In this document: in pieces, positions 37,204 through 44,510 of the stretch
Layout: every line of letters begins with the position of its first letter
How positions within the stretch are numbered: the first letter of the stretch is position 1
Assembly (NCBI RefSeq): GCF_021044565.1
Contig: NZ_CP087997.1
Span: 3,658,001 to 3,722,000, forward strand
Length of the DNA: 64,000 nt
Source: Subtercola endophyticus
GTDB taxonomy: Bacteria; Actinomycetota; Actinomycetes; Actinomycetales; Microbacteriaceae
Reading direction: 5' to 3'
Position numbers and translations under genes: made by a program
Notes under the pieces: generated by a model
Seen by the model: only the letters and a program-made list of their open reading frames with translations
The model's database searches: none
Told to the model about the DNA's origin: nothing

Positions 37204-37365
37204 GACCTCTCTCCATACGCCGGCGCGTATGGAGAGTACAGTCCGGCCTCCAATGCTGGACCCGGAGGTTGGGTGCAGGAGCCCAATCCGGCAGCTCGGC
37301 GTCGAGAGGTTACACGTTTTGAGCGGCTGGGTAATCGCGAAATCGGAGGAGACAAAACGTCATGA
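37147..37365 (+). pseudogene. Start-less open frame, possible orphan toxin-tip remnant
   Basis: A 72-codon open frame without a usual start codon follows a stop at 37144. It reads AAYLVAAGKLSG, then DDLSPYAGAYGEYS and NPAARRREVTRFE, and ends with TGA overlapping the ATG of the next gene (ATGA). The same frame in the second repeat copy also stays open (AAYLIAAGKSSG, DDRASYDAFPQM). Coupling to a small membrane gene is what a toxin tip and its immunity gene would show. Without a start or homology this stays speculative. Confidence 0.3.
37209..37236. repeat. Perfect 12-bp hairpin
   Basis: CTCTCCATACGC and its exact reverse complement flank the loop CGGC. No T-tract follows, so it is not a standard terminator. 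It lies just after the end of the direct repeat and could mark the breakpoint of the duplication or act as an attenuator. Confidence 0.6.
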
Positions 37366-37604
37366 CAGCTTCAAATTGGGCGGGTCTCATCGTGGGGGTC
37401 GTCGTAGTCCTTGGAGGATTCTTGCTAGCGCGATTTCGCGAACAGTATGCGAAGTTCAACGCGACATCGCAGAGATTTTTTGGCCCCGTAGGTCGCCCGG
37501 CCGCACGGGCCTCTACTCCTGGACTTTATCTCGTTTTAGGGATCTTGATCATGGCTTTTGGCGTTGCGATTGGAGTCGGAAGTGTCGTCACGGCCAACCA
37601 GTAA
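37362..37604 (+). CDS. Two-helix membrane protein, family member 1 (candidate immunity)
   Basis: 80 residues. ATG 37362 follows GGAGGAGAC. Helix 1 (WAGLIVGVVVVLGGFLLA), a basic loop with AKFNATSQRFFG and the string AARASTP, then helix 2. Paralogues at 40604 and 40901 share the helix-basic loop-(N/A)STP-helix plan and the G-rich second helix. All three lie downstream of the RHS gene. A family of small two-pass proteins repeated behind a toxin gene suggests immunity proteins to alternative tips; no known family was recognised. Confidence 0.7.
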   Translation: MTASNWAGLIVGVVVVLGGFLLARFREQYAKFNATSQRFFGPVGRPAARASTPGLYLVLGILIMAFGVAIGVGSVVTANQ

Positions 37605-37971
37605 TGACGTTCGGCTACACGACAGCAGCTCCAGCGCCATTCTGTTCGCGGTGGGGGGTTGCTCGTCATTTAGTTCCGAGGCTTCGTACCGCTTGATCAA
37701 TGCGGCTCCGTCTCCATACCTCGACAACAGCGGCACCGTGGATGTTACAACGACCGCGACGTCTGTGAAGTTTGTGGTGACCGGCTTCTTCGGCGGCCCA
37801 GGATCTACGATCACCTTCACTCCCGTCGCAGCGAATGGCCAGATATATCTACAGCAGGACGCTTGGGTCACCAGGTCGGACTTCGCCGTGGTAGAAGGCG
37901 TCCTTCTCAACGGGGCTCAAGGAAAGTGGAGTGAGCAAGCTCAGAACCTAAGGATCCTTCTTGGTCAATAA
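37582..37971 (+). CDS. Hypothetical protein with C-terminal beta-rich segment
   Basis: About 129 residues from GTG 37582; TTG 37558 is another start. It overlaps the end of the preceding small gene and is overlapped by the next. The middle has a possible lipoprotein-like stretch (ILFAVGGCSSFSSEASYRLI). The rest is Thr/Val-rich (VDVTTTATSVKFVVTGFFG), suggesting strands. No family recognised. The start is uncertain and the gene may be a remnant. Confidence 0.5.
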   Translation: MSSRPTSNDVRLHDSSSSAILFAVGGCSSFSSEASYRLINAAPSPYLDNSGTVDVTTTATSVKFVVTGFFGGPGSTITFTPVAANGQIYLQQDAWVTRSDFAVVEGVLLNGAQGKWSEQAQNLRILLGQ

Positions 37972-38425
37972 AGATAGGCGAGCGCGATCAGACAGTGCGG
38001 TTTCACCCGCGCTACCTAAGTTCCTACTGTTGTGCGGGGGCGCCGTTTGCGGGGTCATGGCGGGAATTTGCTTCGGGCTCCTGATCGTCTATTCCGATCC
38101 ATACGCACAGAAGACGCCTGGTACGTCACTCATTTACGCGATCATCAACGCCTTGATACTGGGATTCGCAGGCGCCTTCGCGGGATGGATCGTTGGGCTA
38201 TTGACGTATTTCGTTCAGCGGCCGATCTCCCACCTCCGAGCCAACAGCGTGGTCGGAGCCTTATTGGTTGCCGGATCATCTGCGCTAATCACCGCTGGAG
38301 CATTCCTACTCGGGGAAGCGATTTTCCCCGGGTTGGGGCCGTTCGGGTACGTCGGCGGAATTCTCGTCGCAGGAGATTTTCTGATTGTCGCGACTCTGGT
38401 TTTCGTCAAGCAGCCGGGGTGTTAA
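37961..38425 (+). CDS. Four-helix membrane protein, function unknown
   Basis: 154 residues from TTG 37961, inside the preceding gene. Four hydrophobic helices (LLLCGGAVCGVMAGICFGLL, an AIINALILGFAG helix, VVGALLVAGSSALI, GILVAGDFLIVATLVFV) follow a short basic N-terminus. The layout resembles the protein at 39126-39605, suggesting duplication. Stops three bases before the next ATG. Confidence 0.65.
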   Translation: MVNKDRRARSDSAVSPALPKFLLLCGGAVCGVMAGICFGLLIVYSDPYAQKTPGTSLIYAIINALILGFAGAFAGWIVGLLTYFVQRPISHLRANSVVGALLVAGSSALITAGAFLLGEAIFPGLGPFGYVGGILVAGDFLIVATLVFVKQPGC

Positions 38426-38427
38426 CC

Positions 38428-39135
38428 ATGGTGGATCGTAAAAGTCGGTGTTTCGGCTTGTCAGTGAAGCGCAGAGTGGCGATTCCCGGGATGCTGATCA
38501 ATCTCGGCGTCATCGTCGCGTACCTGGGCGGTGTGCTATTCGTCTGTCTTCGACTACTGAGAGCCGCTTCCGATGGCCGAGAGGGTGTCGCCGTATGGAC
38601 TGCCGCGGTGATCGTGGTCATCGGCGCGGGAACACTGTTTGCGTTCCTCGTGCCGCTCCTGCGACGAAACCGCAAGTTGAGGCGACGCCATCCGGAGTCG
38701 CTGGTCTTTACGGCGCTCCTCGAGGGACCGACCCGAGCTGGTCTCAATCAGATTGCGGCGACACGAGGTGAAAGTTCATTTCCGCCACGTGGCGGATATC
38801 CATGGCTCTCAGTTCTCGTCGATCGAGGCGGAGTAAGCATTCGGGGAACCACTTCGACAAATCTGAGCGACCCAGACGTCTACCTACCCGTCGAGGTCAT
38901 CACGGCTGTCGACGTGTCAAAGTTTCGTAGCGTGGGAGTGATCGAATCCGGAGTGCTGCTGAGCTATCGGGGCGCCGATGGCCTGACTGCTCAGCTGGTC
39001 ATTCGCCCGGCCTCTCGAATCTTCTGCCTTTTGTCGGGGTCGGGGAGCCGTGCAGCGAAACGCCTGCGTGTGCGCATCGAGGAAACCCTTGGGTTGTGCT
39101 CGCCAAGCGAGGGGGGAACTCGATCATGGGATTGA
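38428..39135 (+). CDS. Membrane-hairpin protein with soluble PH-like domain, member 1
   Basis: 235 residues from ATG 38428. Two helices (LINLGVIVAYLGGVLFVCL and TAAVIVVIGAGTLFAFLVPLL) are followed by a basic stretch RRNRKLRRRHP and a ~140-residue soluble domain of alternating strands (LSVLVDRGGVSIRG, VYLPVEVITAVDVSKF) ending in a helix. The plan matches the 41441-42031 protein and resembles bacterial proteins with a membrane hairpin and PH-like domain. Function unknown; possibly tethers or senses at the membrane in the toxin locus. Confidence 0.6.
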   Translation: MVDRKSRCFGLSVKRRVAIPGMLINLGVIVAYLGGVLFVCLRLLRAASDGREGVAVWTAAVIVVIGAGTLFAFLVPLLRRNRKLRRRHPESLVFTALLEGPTRAGLNQIAATRGESSFPPRGGYPWLSVLVDRGGVSIRGTTSTNLSDPDVYLPVEVITAVDVSKFRSVGVIESGVLLSYRGADGLTAQLVIRPASRIFCLLSGSGSRAAKRLRVRIEETLGLCSPSEGGTRSWD

Positions 39136-39605
39136 GCTGGAAGATAAATGAGCACGCACACGTTCGTCTTAGGTCCCGGCTCGTTCCCTATTCCGCTGTG
39201 GCCGGAACCTTGCTCGCTGCACTGCTGGGATTTCTGCAGGTAGCCAACACGTTCACCCCGGATAACGCGAAGCTCTTCTTAGGCTACGCAGTCATCTTTG
39301 GCGCGCTCTGTGCGCCGTTGGGACTACTTTCCGGCCTCGTTGCCGGCATCTTTGCGGGTCTTGTCTTCACGCGGGTTCGCCCATTGCGGCGCTCCTATCG
39401 TGAGTTCGTCGTCGTGTCAGGATCGCTGATTGTTGGCAACGTGCCAGGTCTTATCGCCGCGATTTGGCTATCCGGGATCTTCGCACTAGAGACGAAGTCT
39501 CCGTCAGGGCTTCTTACTGTGGAATTGATCTTCGCGACAATGAGCCTCGCCGTAGGAGGTGCGGTTTGGGTGCGAAGAAATGAAACGTCTCTCAACAAGA
39601 GCTAA
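39126..39605 (+). CDS. Four-helix membrane protein, second copy
   Basis: 159 residues from ATG 39126, just after AGGGGGGAACTCG and overlapping the previous gene by ten bases. Four hydrophobic segments (YSAVAGTLLAALLGFL, FLGYAVIFGALCAPLGLLSG, LIVGNVPGLIAAIWLSGI, LIFATMSLAVGGAVWV) and a basic loop VRPLRRSYRE parallel the 37961 protein. The gene ends 22 bases before the second direct-repeat copy. Confidence 0.65.
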   Translation: MGLSWKINEHAHVRLRSRLVPYSAVAGTLLAALLGFLQVANTFTPDNAKLFLGYAVIFGALCAPLGLLSGLVAGIFAGLVFTRVRPLRRSYREFVVVSGSLIVGNVPGLIAAIWLSGIFALETKSPSGLLTVELIFATMSLAVGGAVWVRRNETSLNKS

Positions 39606-39627
39606 TGGCTACTCCGACGCGCACTCT

Positions 39628-40036
39628 CTTCGGAGGGTTGTGTTGAAACCAGTGCACTTGGGTGTTCTCGGCACCGTCGTCTTTCTGCTCATCCGCGGAG
39701 TCCTGCTGTGGGCCCTTATTCCCCTTGGCGCAGTTGTCTGGCTCGTAAGCTCTCCGTATTTGCTCTGGCGTGGAGCAGGGCTAGGTCGGTTCTTGGGGTG
39801 GTTGGACGCCAACTTTGTCGTCTTGCTTGTGCGCACACTCTTACGGCCATTCGCCGATTCGGAGTTACTCCGTTGGATTCCGTTCAGGGACATCAGGTTA
39901 GTCAGGCACAGGATCGGACCTCGCGGGGCCCGGGAGGCCGGCACGCCTATGGGAAGTGCTACCCAAGGCGGTCGCGTGAGCCGCGTACCTGATCGCGGCC
40001 GGCAAATCATCGGGCCCGGACCCTGGTCCAGGAGAC
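39628..40036 (+). repeat. 0.4-kb direct repeat, copy 2
   Basis: Matches 36799-37203. Its first bases read L-F-G-G-L-C-stop in the frame corresponding to the RHS end (L-G-G-L-Y-stop), so the duplication carried over the last toxin codons. GGAGG and the TTG start keep the same six-base spacing as in copy 1. Confidence 0.85.
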
Positions 40037-40143
40037 GACCGCGCTTCATACGACGCTTTTCCCCAGATGCACTGGTCGAGTTTCGCCGGAATAACGGCCA
40101 GCTACCTGACCCGCTGGACGTTCGAAGCAGAGGTATCGGTTGA
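39643..40143 (+). CDS. Candidate immunity protein, full-length paralogue of 36811-37116
   Basis: 166 residues from TTG 39643, the position conserved in both copies; GTG 39640 is too near the GGAGGG. The first ~90 residues are nearly identical to the copy next to the RHS gene, with two helices and the [16 protein letters not shown] segment. The basic C-terminal part (RRRPRFIRRFSPD) is lost from copy 1 by frameshift. There is no toxin gene directly upstream, so it looks like an orphan immunity gene. It overlaps the next gene (TGATG). Confidence 0.65.
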   Translation: MKPVHLGVLGTVVFLLIRGVLLWALIPLGAVVWLVSSPYLLWRGAGLGRFLGWLDANFVVLLVRTLLRPFADSELLRWIPFRDIRLVRHRIGPRGAREAGTPMGSATQGGRVSRVPDRGRQIIGPGPWSRRRPRFIRRFSPDALVEFRRNNGQLPDPLDVRSRGIG

Positions 40144-40472
40144 TGCCAAATCAAAGAAAGAGATTTTTGCGTCTGTGGGCCGTCATCGGATTAGCAGCGC
40201 TGAGCACCGTTCTGTCGACTACTGCCCTGTACGCAGGCGGCAACCTGAGCGTCCTCTTGCTGTCAGCCATTCTCGTTTTTCCCTTCAGCCCTTTCCCGCT
40301 GATTGTCATTTTCTTCCTTTCGGTACCCCTGATATTGATCTTCGGACAGACGACTGGCCTAGTTCTCCTTCTTCTATTTCTTTTCGCAGCGAACCTGCTC
40401 GCCGCCGGGCTCCAGCTCGTGCTCTTACATGCGGTACGCAAGCGCTGGATGAAAGCTCGGTCGAAGTTGTGA
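40143..40472 (+). CDS. Small three-helix membrane protein
   Basis: 109 residues from ATG 40143, coupled to the preceding gene by a TGATG overlap. Three hydrophobic stretches (LWAVIGLAALSTVLSTTAL, FPFSPFPLIVIFFLSVPLIL, GLVLLLLFLFAANLLAAGL) between basic ends. Lower GC than the backbone. No family recognised. Confidence 0.6.
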   Translation: MPNQRKRFLRLWAVIGLAALSTVLSTTALYAGGNLSVLLLSAILVFPFSPFPLIVIFFLSVPLILIFGQTTGLVLLLLFLFAANLLAAGLQLVLLHAVRKRWMKARSKL

Positions 40473-40603
40473 GCATCATGAAGCGCTTCGATCGAGACCC
40501 GCCGCAGTACACGACGACCGGATGCAACGCGTCTTCATCACCAACGTGCCGAATGAGTTCTGACTAGTGCGAAGCTGTTCGGCTCGCAGAAACGGAGGAT
40601 GCC

Positions 40604-40849
40604 ATGGTTCTAATCGGAATCATAAAAATTGCCATTGGTTTGGTTGTGTTGGCTATCAGCATCGCGGTCTACCGACATCGGAAGTTCATAGCGAACGCAA
40701 ACGCAACCGCTCTCACGAACTTTTTCGGCAAGCTCGGTGCTGCACCTGCGAAGGCCTCAACGCCAAAATGGATTGGATTTACCTCGATAGGTGCAATGAT
40801 CGTTGGCTCAATATTCATCATCCAAGGAATATCCAACCTTGTCTCCTAA
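40604..40849 (+). CDS. Two-helix membrane protein, family member 2
   Basis: 81 residues. ATG 40604 follows CGGAGGATGCC. Helix 1 (GIIKIAIGLVVLAISIAVY), basic loop with ANANATALTNFFGKLGAAP, then KASTP and helix 2 (IGFTSIGAMIVGSIFIIQG). Aligns with the 37362 and 40901 proteins through the A-N-A..FFG..G..A..ASTP pattern. Candidate orphan immunity protein by context. Confidence 0.65.
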   Translation: MVLIGIIKIAIGLVVLAISIAVYRHRKFIANANATALTNFFGKLGAAPAKASTPKWIGFTSIGAMIVGSIFIIQGISNLVS

Positions 40850-40900
40850 CTACGGATTCCTGTCGTCGCGTAGCTGGAGTCCTATCGATGGAGCGCCTGG

Positions 40901-41143
40901 ATGATTAGCGGTAACTGGACAGGACTCGTTGCTGGCATTCTCATCGTGCTCGCCGGGATCGTCATGGTCTTTGGTCGGAAAAGGGTTGCTAAGTGGAATG
41001 CGGAGCAGCTTCGTGCTTCCCGTGCGCCGACCCGCGAGGCGGCTGCGAAAAACTCGACGCCCGAGCGTTTTTTGCTCATAGGGATCGGCTTCATCGTCTT
41101 CGGTGGCGTCACCGCGTGGTCCTGCATCGTAGCCTTACGGTGA
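40901..41143 (+). CDS. Two-helix membrane protein, family member 3
   Basis: 80 residues. ATG 40901 has GGAGCG upstream. NWTGLVAGILIVLAGIVMVF is close to helix 1 of the 37362 protein (NWAGLIVGVVVVLGG). The loop AKWNAEQLRAS and AAAKNSTPERF match the family plan. Directly follows member 2, as a tandem pair. Confidence 0.65.
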   Translation: MISGNWTGLVAGILIVLAGIVMVFGRKRVAKWNAEQLRASRAPTREAAAKNSTPERFLLIGIGFIVFGGVTAWSCIVALR

Positions 41144-41324
41144 ACCCGTCGGGCCACGTAGATTCAGGGCACAGGGTGACAGATCTCTATCCACGGCTAC
41201 GGTCATCACGACAATCCTCGTCGTCGACAACGTTGAATCGTAGTGGGGAGACTGCTGAAGGATCTCGGCGTAGCGAAATCAGCGCTCAGCGCAAGCATCG
41301 TGGTGAGTTTGAACAAAGGACTCG

Positions 41325-41439
41325 CATGCAGATAAGCCACGTTCCGATGCTCGTTGGCGGAATCGTCCTGGTCATATCAAGCGTCCTGATCATTCGCCCG
41401 GCCTCGCCGGTGCCGGTCTTCCAGGATAAGGATCATTGA
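41325..41439 (+). CDS. 37-residue single-helix peptide
   Basis: ATG 41325 follows AACAAAGGACTCGC. The peptide has one hydrophobic helix (MLVGGIVLVISSVLII) and a short polar tail. It stops one base before the ATG of the next membrane protein, suggesting cotranslation. Small membrane peptide or remnant of a two-helix gene. Confidence 0.45.
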
Positions 41440-41440
41440 C

Positions 41441-42031
41441 ATGACCGCATTCAGGCGAATCATCTGGTGCCTCTTGGCAGTAGCCGTATTGGGTTTGGTT
41501 GTTAGGGCAATCGCCAGTCCCGATCCGGGTTCCGTTGGTACTTTTTCGAGTCTCCTTGGAGCGCTCGGATTAGTTGCTCTCGTCGTCGTCGCGGCCGCTG
41601 CAGGGTCGTCAATCAGAATTGCATCACAAAACCGGTCGCTGGAAGACCTTAAGGCGACGACGCGTTCACCGTTCGGATTCGTAGCGCGTCTCAGGTCTGA
41701 GACATACACGACGATCAAGGCGTCGAGGGCGGCCTTGAAAAGGCCGATTGGCTCGAGTGCTCTCAACGTCGTAGCGTCCGAAGAAGCTCTCGAAATGTAT
41801 TGGCCTTTCCGGTCCTCGCCGCAGCAACATTTTTTATCGCTGGCGTGGGACGACATTGTCCAGATTTCGTCGATTCGCCATTCGCTTTTGTTACCTGGCG
41901 AGATCGTAATTTTCGTCTCTGATTTCGTGGAACCCATCAGCCTGCTTGTCGTGTCTAGGTCACTTGTGAGGCGCCAGTCAGAAATTGATCAAGTAGTGGC
42001 TACGCTCAAGACTTTTGTGCACACCCATTAG
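41441..42031 (+). CDS. Membrane-hairpin protein with soluble PH-like domain, member 2
   Basis: 196 residues from ATG 41441 with AGGATAAGGATC upstream. Two helices (IIWCLLAVAVLGLVVRA and LLGALGLVALVVVAAAAG) precede a soluble domain (NVVASEEALEMYWP, FLSLAWDDIVQISSI) with the same order of strands and final helix as the 38428 protein. Paralogous by architecture; function unknown. Confidence 0.6.
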   Translation: MTAFRRIIWCLLAVAVLGLVVRAIASPDPGSVGTFSSLLGALGLVALVVVAAAAGSSIRIASQNRSLEDLKATTRSPFGFVARLRSETYTTIKASRAALKRPIGSSALNVVASEEALEMYWPFRSSPQQHFLSLAWDDIVQISSIRHSLLLPGEIVIFVSDFVEPISLLVVSRSLVRRQSEIDQVVATLKTFVHTH

Positions 42032-42108
42032 GTCGTCTCTCAGGCGGAGGAGTGCTTGCGTTCGCATGAGTTCAATTCGCGACTGGGGAAGCACTTCCGC
42101 ACATACAC

Positions 42109-42267
42109 ATGACGAGGAGCTTGAGAAGGCGGGGAAACGCCTTCACCGCCATCCGGGTGGTCGACGGCGGCTTCTATTGCTGGGCTCGCCGACAGAGGGA
42201 GCTTGTCCGCGAAGTGCGAATGGTAATAGAGGAGGTGGCGCGTGGCACGAGTCCTGATTCCAGGTAG
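42109..42267 (+). CDS. Possible 52-residue ORF, function unknown
   Basis: ATG 42109 to TAG 42267. The protein is basic then helical (AFTAIRVVDGGFYCWARRQ, ELVREVRMVIEEV). There is no clear ribosome site and it overlaps the next gene by 26 bases. It could be a short gene or the end of a decayed one. The flanking 42032-42241 stretch holds nothing else recognisable. Confidence 0.25.
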   Translation: MTRSLRRRGNAFTAIRVVDGGFYCWARRQRELVREVRMVIEEVARGTSPDSR

Positions 42268-42703
42268 GTCGGCGGGCGCGCTGGCCGTGACGCAAAACAC
42301 TCTCGCCTGCATGACGTTGACTCTTTACGCTGCTCTGATCTTCGCCTTCATTCTCGATGCACAAAACTACAAGCCGCTCGGGTTGATCGTCGTCTTCTTT
42401 TTCCTCATTTCGGGGGCGTTGTGCGGGTTTGCGACGCTCATTCTGAGCGTCGTTGTTTCCTACCGAGCATCGAATGAGATCAGCTATGGGTATACGACGC
42501 TACCGAGGCGAAACCGACACGTTGAACAGCTCGATCCTGCGACCGGGCGAACAATAAGCGCAGCCGGAGAACCGTTTCTCGACTCCGCAACTAGTAGGCA
42601 ACGCATTGCTTCGGGGTTTGATTTGTCTGCTGACGGGCGCGCGCCAATCATTCCGGCGTACACAAGCACCCGCCGGTCTTGGTGCAGTATGTGGCGACCG
42701 TGA
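42242..42703 (+). CDS. Membrane protein with probable C-terminal frameshift
   Basis: 153 residues from GTG 42242, after GGAGGTGG. Two helices (LACMTLTLYAALIFAFIL and GLIVVFFFLISGALCGFA), then a soluble part with SNEISYGYTTLP. The read frame ends RRSWCSMWRP. A shift of frame near 42655 continues as HKHPPVLVQYV and a further hydrophobic helix (TVISALGAILVVLVRLG) to TGA 42756. The intact form was probably ~171 residues with a third helix. Last gene of the low-GC array. Confidence 0.55.
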   Translation: MARVLIPGRSAGALAVTQNTLACMTLTLYAALIFAFILDAQNYKPLGLIVVFFFLISGALCGFATLILSVVVSYRASNEISYGYTTLPRRNRHVEQLDPATGRTISAAGEPFLDSATSRQRIASGFDLSADGRAPIIPAYTSTRRSWCSMWRP

Positions 42704-42850
42704 TCTCTGCCCTCGGCGCGATTCTCGTCGTGCTTGTCAGGCTGGGGATCATGTGACCATCAACAGAACCCGTCATGCTCTAGATTCGACCGGGACCTGC
42801 CCAAGTAGGCTTGCCAGGGGCACAGAAACACCTCGAGTGAAAGTCAGGCG

Positions 42851-43639
42851 ATGAGCGACGACAAGGCGGGCAAGCGCGAGAACGCTGCGCGGCAGGCCGC
42901 CGACAAGGCCGCGAATAAGAAGGCCGCGCGTCAGAAGGCGAAGCGCGAAAAGGCGGCTCGCGCGGCGTCGAAGAGCGCTTCGAAGAACACAGCGAAAAGC
43001 ACCTCGAAGAAGGGCGCCAGCAAGCGCGCCCGGCGCTCGTACTTTCCCGTGGATGCCCCCACCGTCGCCCGGGCGGTAGAAGAGGGCGTGCTCATGTCAC
43101 GCACGGCCCTCACGATGGCCACGATGAACCACATCATCATCGGCGCCGTGCGAGACAAGGTCGACTACGACTCCGCCGAGGTGCGCCGGTTCGTCGAGGC
43201 CGAGTTGCATTCGCTCGCGCTCGAGCAGGCGGGGCTGGCCGAGCACATGAAGAACCTGCAGCTGGAGTTTCCGCCCATGCCGAAGAAGTCGCGCACGGTC
43301 GCCGACTACCAGTGGCTCACGCAGCGAAGAGTCACGTACTCGGCACTCTCCTCTGAACTCGCGCAGCTGCAGCACGACGACGCCTTTCTCGACGAGGCGG
43401 TCGACGCGTCGCAGAAGTGGGCGTGGTCGGAGCTGAGCCGTGCCATCGAAGGCCAGCTGGATGTCACGGCCGACCTGCGCTCCTCGCCCGACTATGCCGC
43501 CGAACGCGAAGAGCGTATGCGCGAGCTGCGTGAGGTCGACCTCGCCGCGCTGATCGCCGCGGCCGAACTGGATGCTGCTGCCGGCCCTCTCACGATAACG
43601 CCAGAGCCGAAGCGCAAGCAGGGCAGAATGGAGCCATGA
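42851..43639 (+). CDS. Conserved-looking protein with Lys/Ala-rich N-terminus, function unknown
   Basis: 262 residues. The first ~62 residues are a basic Lys/Ala/Arg tail of repeated AAR, KAA and SKS units, like histone-tail or nucleic-acid-binding extensions. The rest is helical and charged (HSLALEQAGLAEHMKNLQL, EREERMRELREVDLAALI). High GC and C-rich codons mark a return to backbone. ATG 42851. The stop overlaps the start of the hydrolase gene. I do not recognise a family. Confidence 0.7.
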   Translation: MSDDKAGKRENAARQAADKAANKKAARQKAKREKAARAASKSASKNTAKSTSKKGASKRARRSYFPVDAPTVARAVEEGVLMSRTALTMATMNHIIIGAVRDKVDYDSAEVRRFVEAELHSLALEQAGLAEHMKNLQLEFPPMPKKSRTVADYQWLTQRRVTYSALSSELAQLQHDDAFLDEAVDASQKWAWSELSRAIEGQLDVTADLRSSPDYAAEREERMRELREVDLAALIAAAELDAAAGPLTITPEPKRKQGRMEP

Positions 43640-44433
43640 CCGCACCGTTCGCTGCGCCCCTGTCTGAACCCCTCGAATCACTGCTCGCTGCGCAGCCTGA
43701 GAACGATCCGGTCTCGGCGCAGGCGGTCGCGTTCCGCGCGGGTGACGTCGATTTCGGGTCGTTCGTGGCGAGGCCGAGCGACGATAGCGCCACGGCAGAA
43801 TTACGGCCGGCCGTGCTCATCATCTCGGACTGGTCGGGGCTCAACGACCACGCGCGGGCGCGGGCCGTCATGCTCGCCCGGCTCGGGTACATCGCCATGG
43901 CGGGCGACGTTTACGGCGGCGGGGTTCAGCTGCCGCCCAATGAGGCCGGCCCCGCGGCCGGAAAGTTCTACGGCGACCCCGAGCTGTTCCGCGCGCGCAT
44001 GCTCGCCAACCTCGAACAGGTGCGCTCGCTGCCCGGGGTCGATCCTGACCGCATCGCGGTGATGGGGTACTGCTTCGGCGGATCCGGATCGCTCGAGCTC
44101 GTCCGTACCGGAGTAGAGCTGGCGGGCGTGGTCAGCTTTCACGGGCGGCTGCAGTCGGGCATCCGCGCCGGCCTGGGTGACGTGCGCACACCGATTCTCC
44201 TGCTGACCGGGGCGAACGACCCCGTGGTTCCCGACGACTCGGTCATCGATTTCGAGAACGAGATGCGCGAGGCCGAGGCTCCCGACTGGCAGGTGGTGAG
44301 CTACAGCGGAGCGATGCACGCGTTCACCATGCCCGAGGCGAACGCTCCGGATCACGGTGCCACGTTCAACGCCCGCGCGAACGAGCGCTCATGGCAGGCC
44401 ATGCGGGCGTTCTTCGACGAGATCTTCGCCTGA
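43636..44433 (+). CDS. Dienelactone hydrolase-family protein
   Basis: 265 residues, alpha/beta hydrolase. VMGYCFGGSGSLE carries the Cys nucleophile used by dienelactone hydrolases, LTGANDPVVPDD the acid and GAMHAFT the His. The start overlaps the previous stop (ATGA). The TGA stop is also the first unit of a hexanucleotide repeat. Hydrolyses an ester or lactone; no aromatic pathway genes adjoin it. Confidence 0.9.
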   Translation: MTAPFAAPLSEPLESLLAAQPENDPVSAQAVAFRAGDVDFGSFVARPSDDSATAELRPAVLIISDWSGLNDHARARAVMLARLGYIAMAGDVYGGGVQLPPNEAGPAAGKFYGDPELFRARMLANLEQVRSLPGVDPDRIAVMGYCFGGSGSLELVRTGVELAGVVSFHGRLQSGIRAGLGDVRTPILLLTGANDPVVPDDSVIDFENEMREAEAPDWQVVSYSGAMHAFTMPEANAPDHGATFNARANERSWQAMRAFFDEIFA

Positions 44434-44502
44434 CGCTGACACTGACGCTGACGCTGACGCTGACGCTGACGCTGACGCTGACGCTGACGCTGACGCTGAT
44501 AC
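44431..44502. repeat. Twelve-unit hexanucleotide repeat (TGACGC)n
   Basis: Ten exact TGACGC units and two variants (TGACAC second, TGATAC last) run from the hydrolase stop codon to just before the MBL gene end. Every unit supplies a TGA in the hydrolase frame. The opposite strand reads Ser-Val repeats with no gene. It lies between convergent genes. Confidence 0.95.
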
Positions 44503-44510
44503 TGCGGCGC

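Noticed and set aside
40067-40567. A second open frame over the repeat copy 2 and the three-helix gene
   Set aside because: No suitable ribosome site, and it covers the better-supported coupled genes at 39643 and 40143; its counterpart in copy 1 is kept only as a speculative remnant.
44431-44502. Minus-strand Ser-Val repeat proteins
   Set aside because: They are translations of a microsatellite with no start site or flanking domain.
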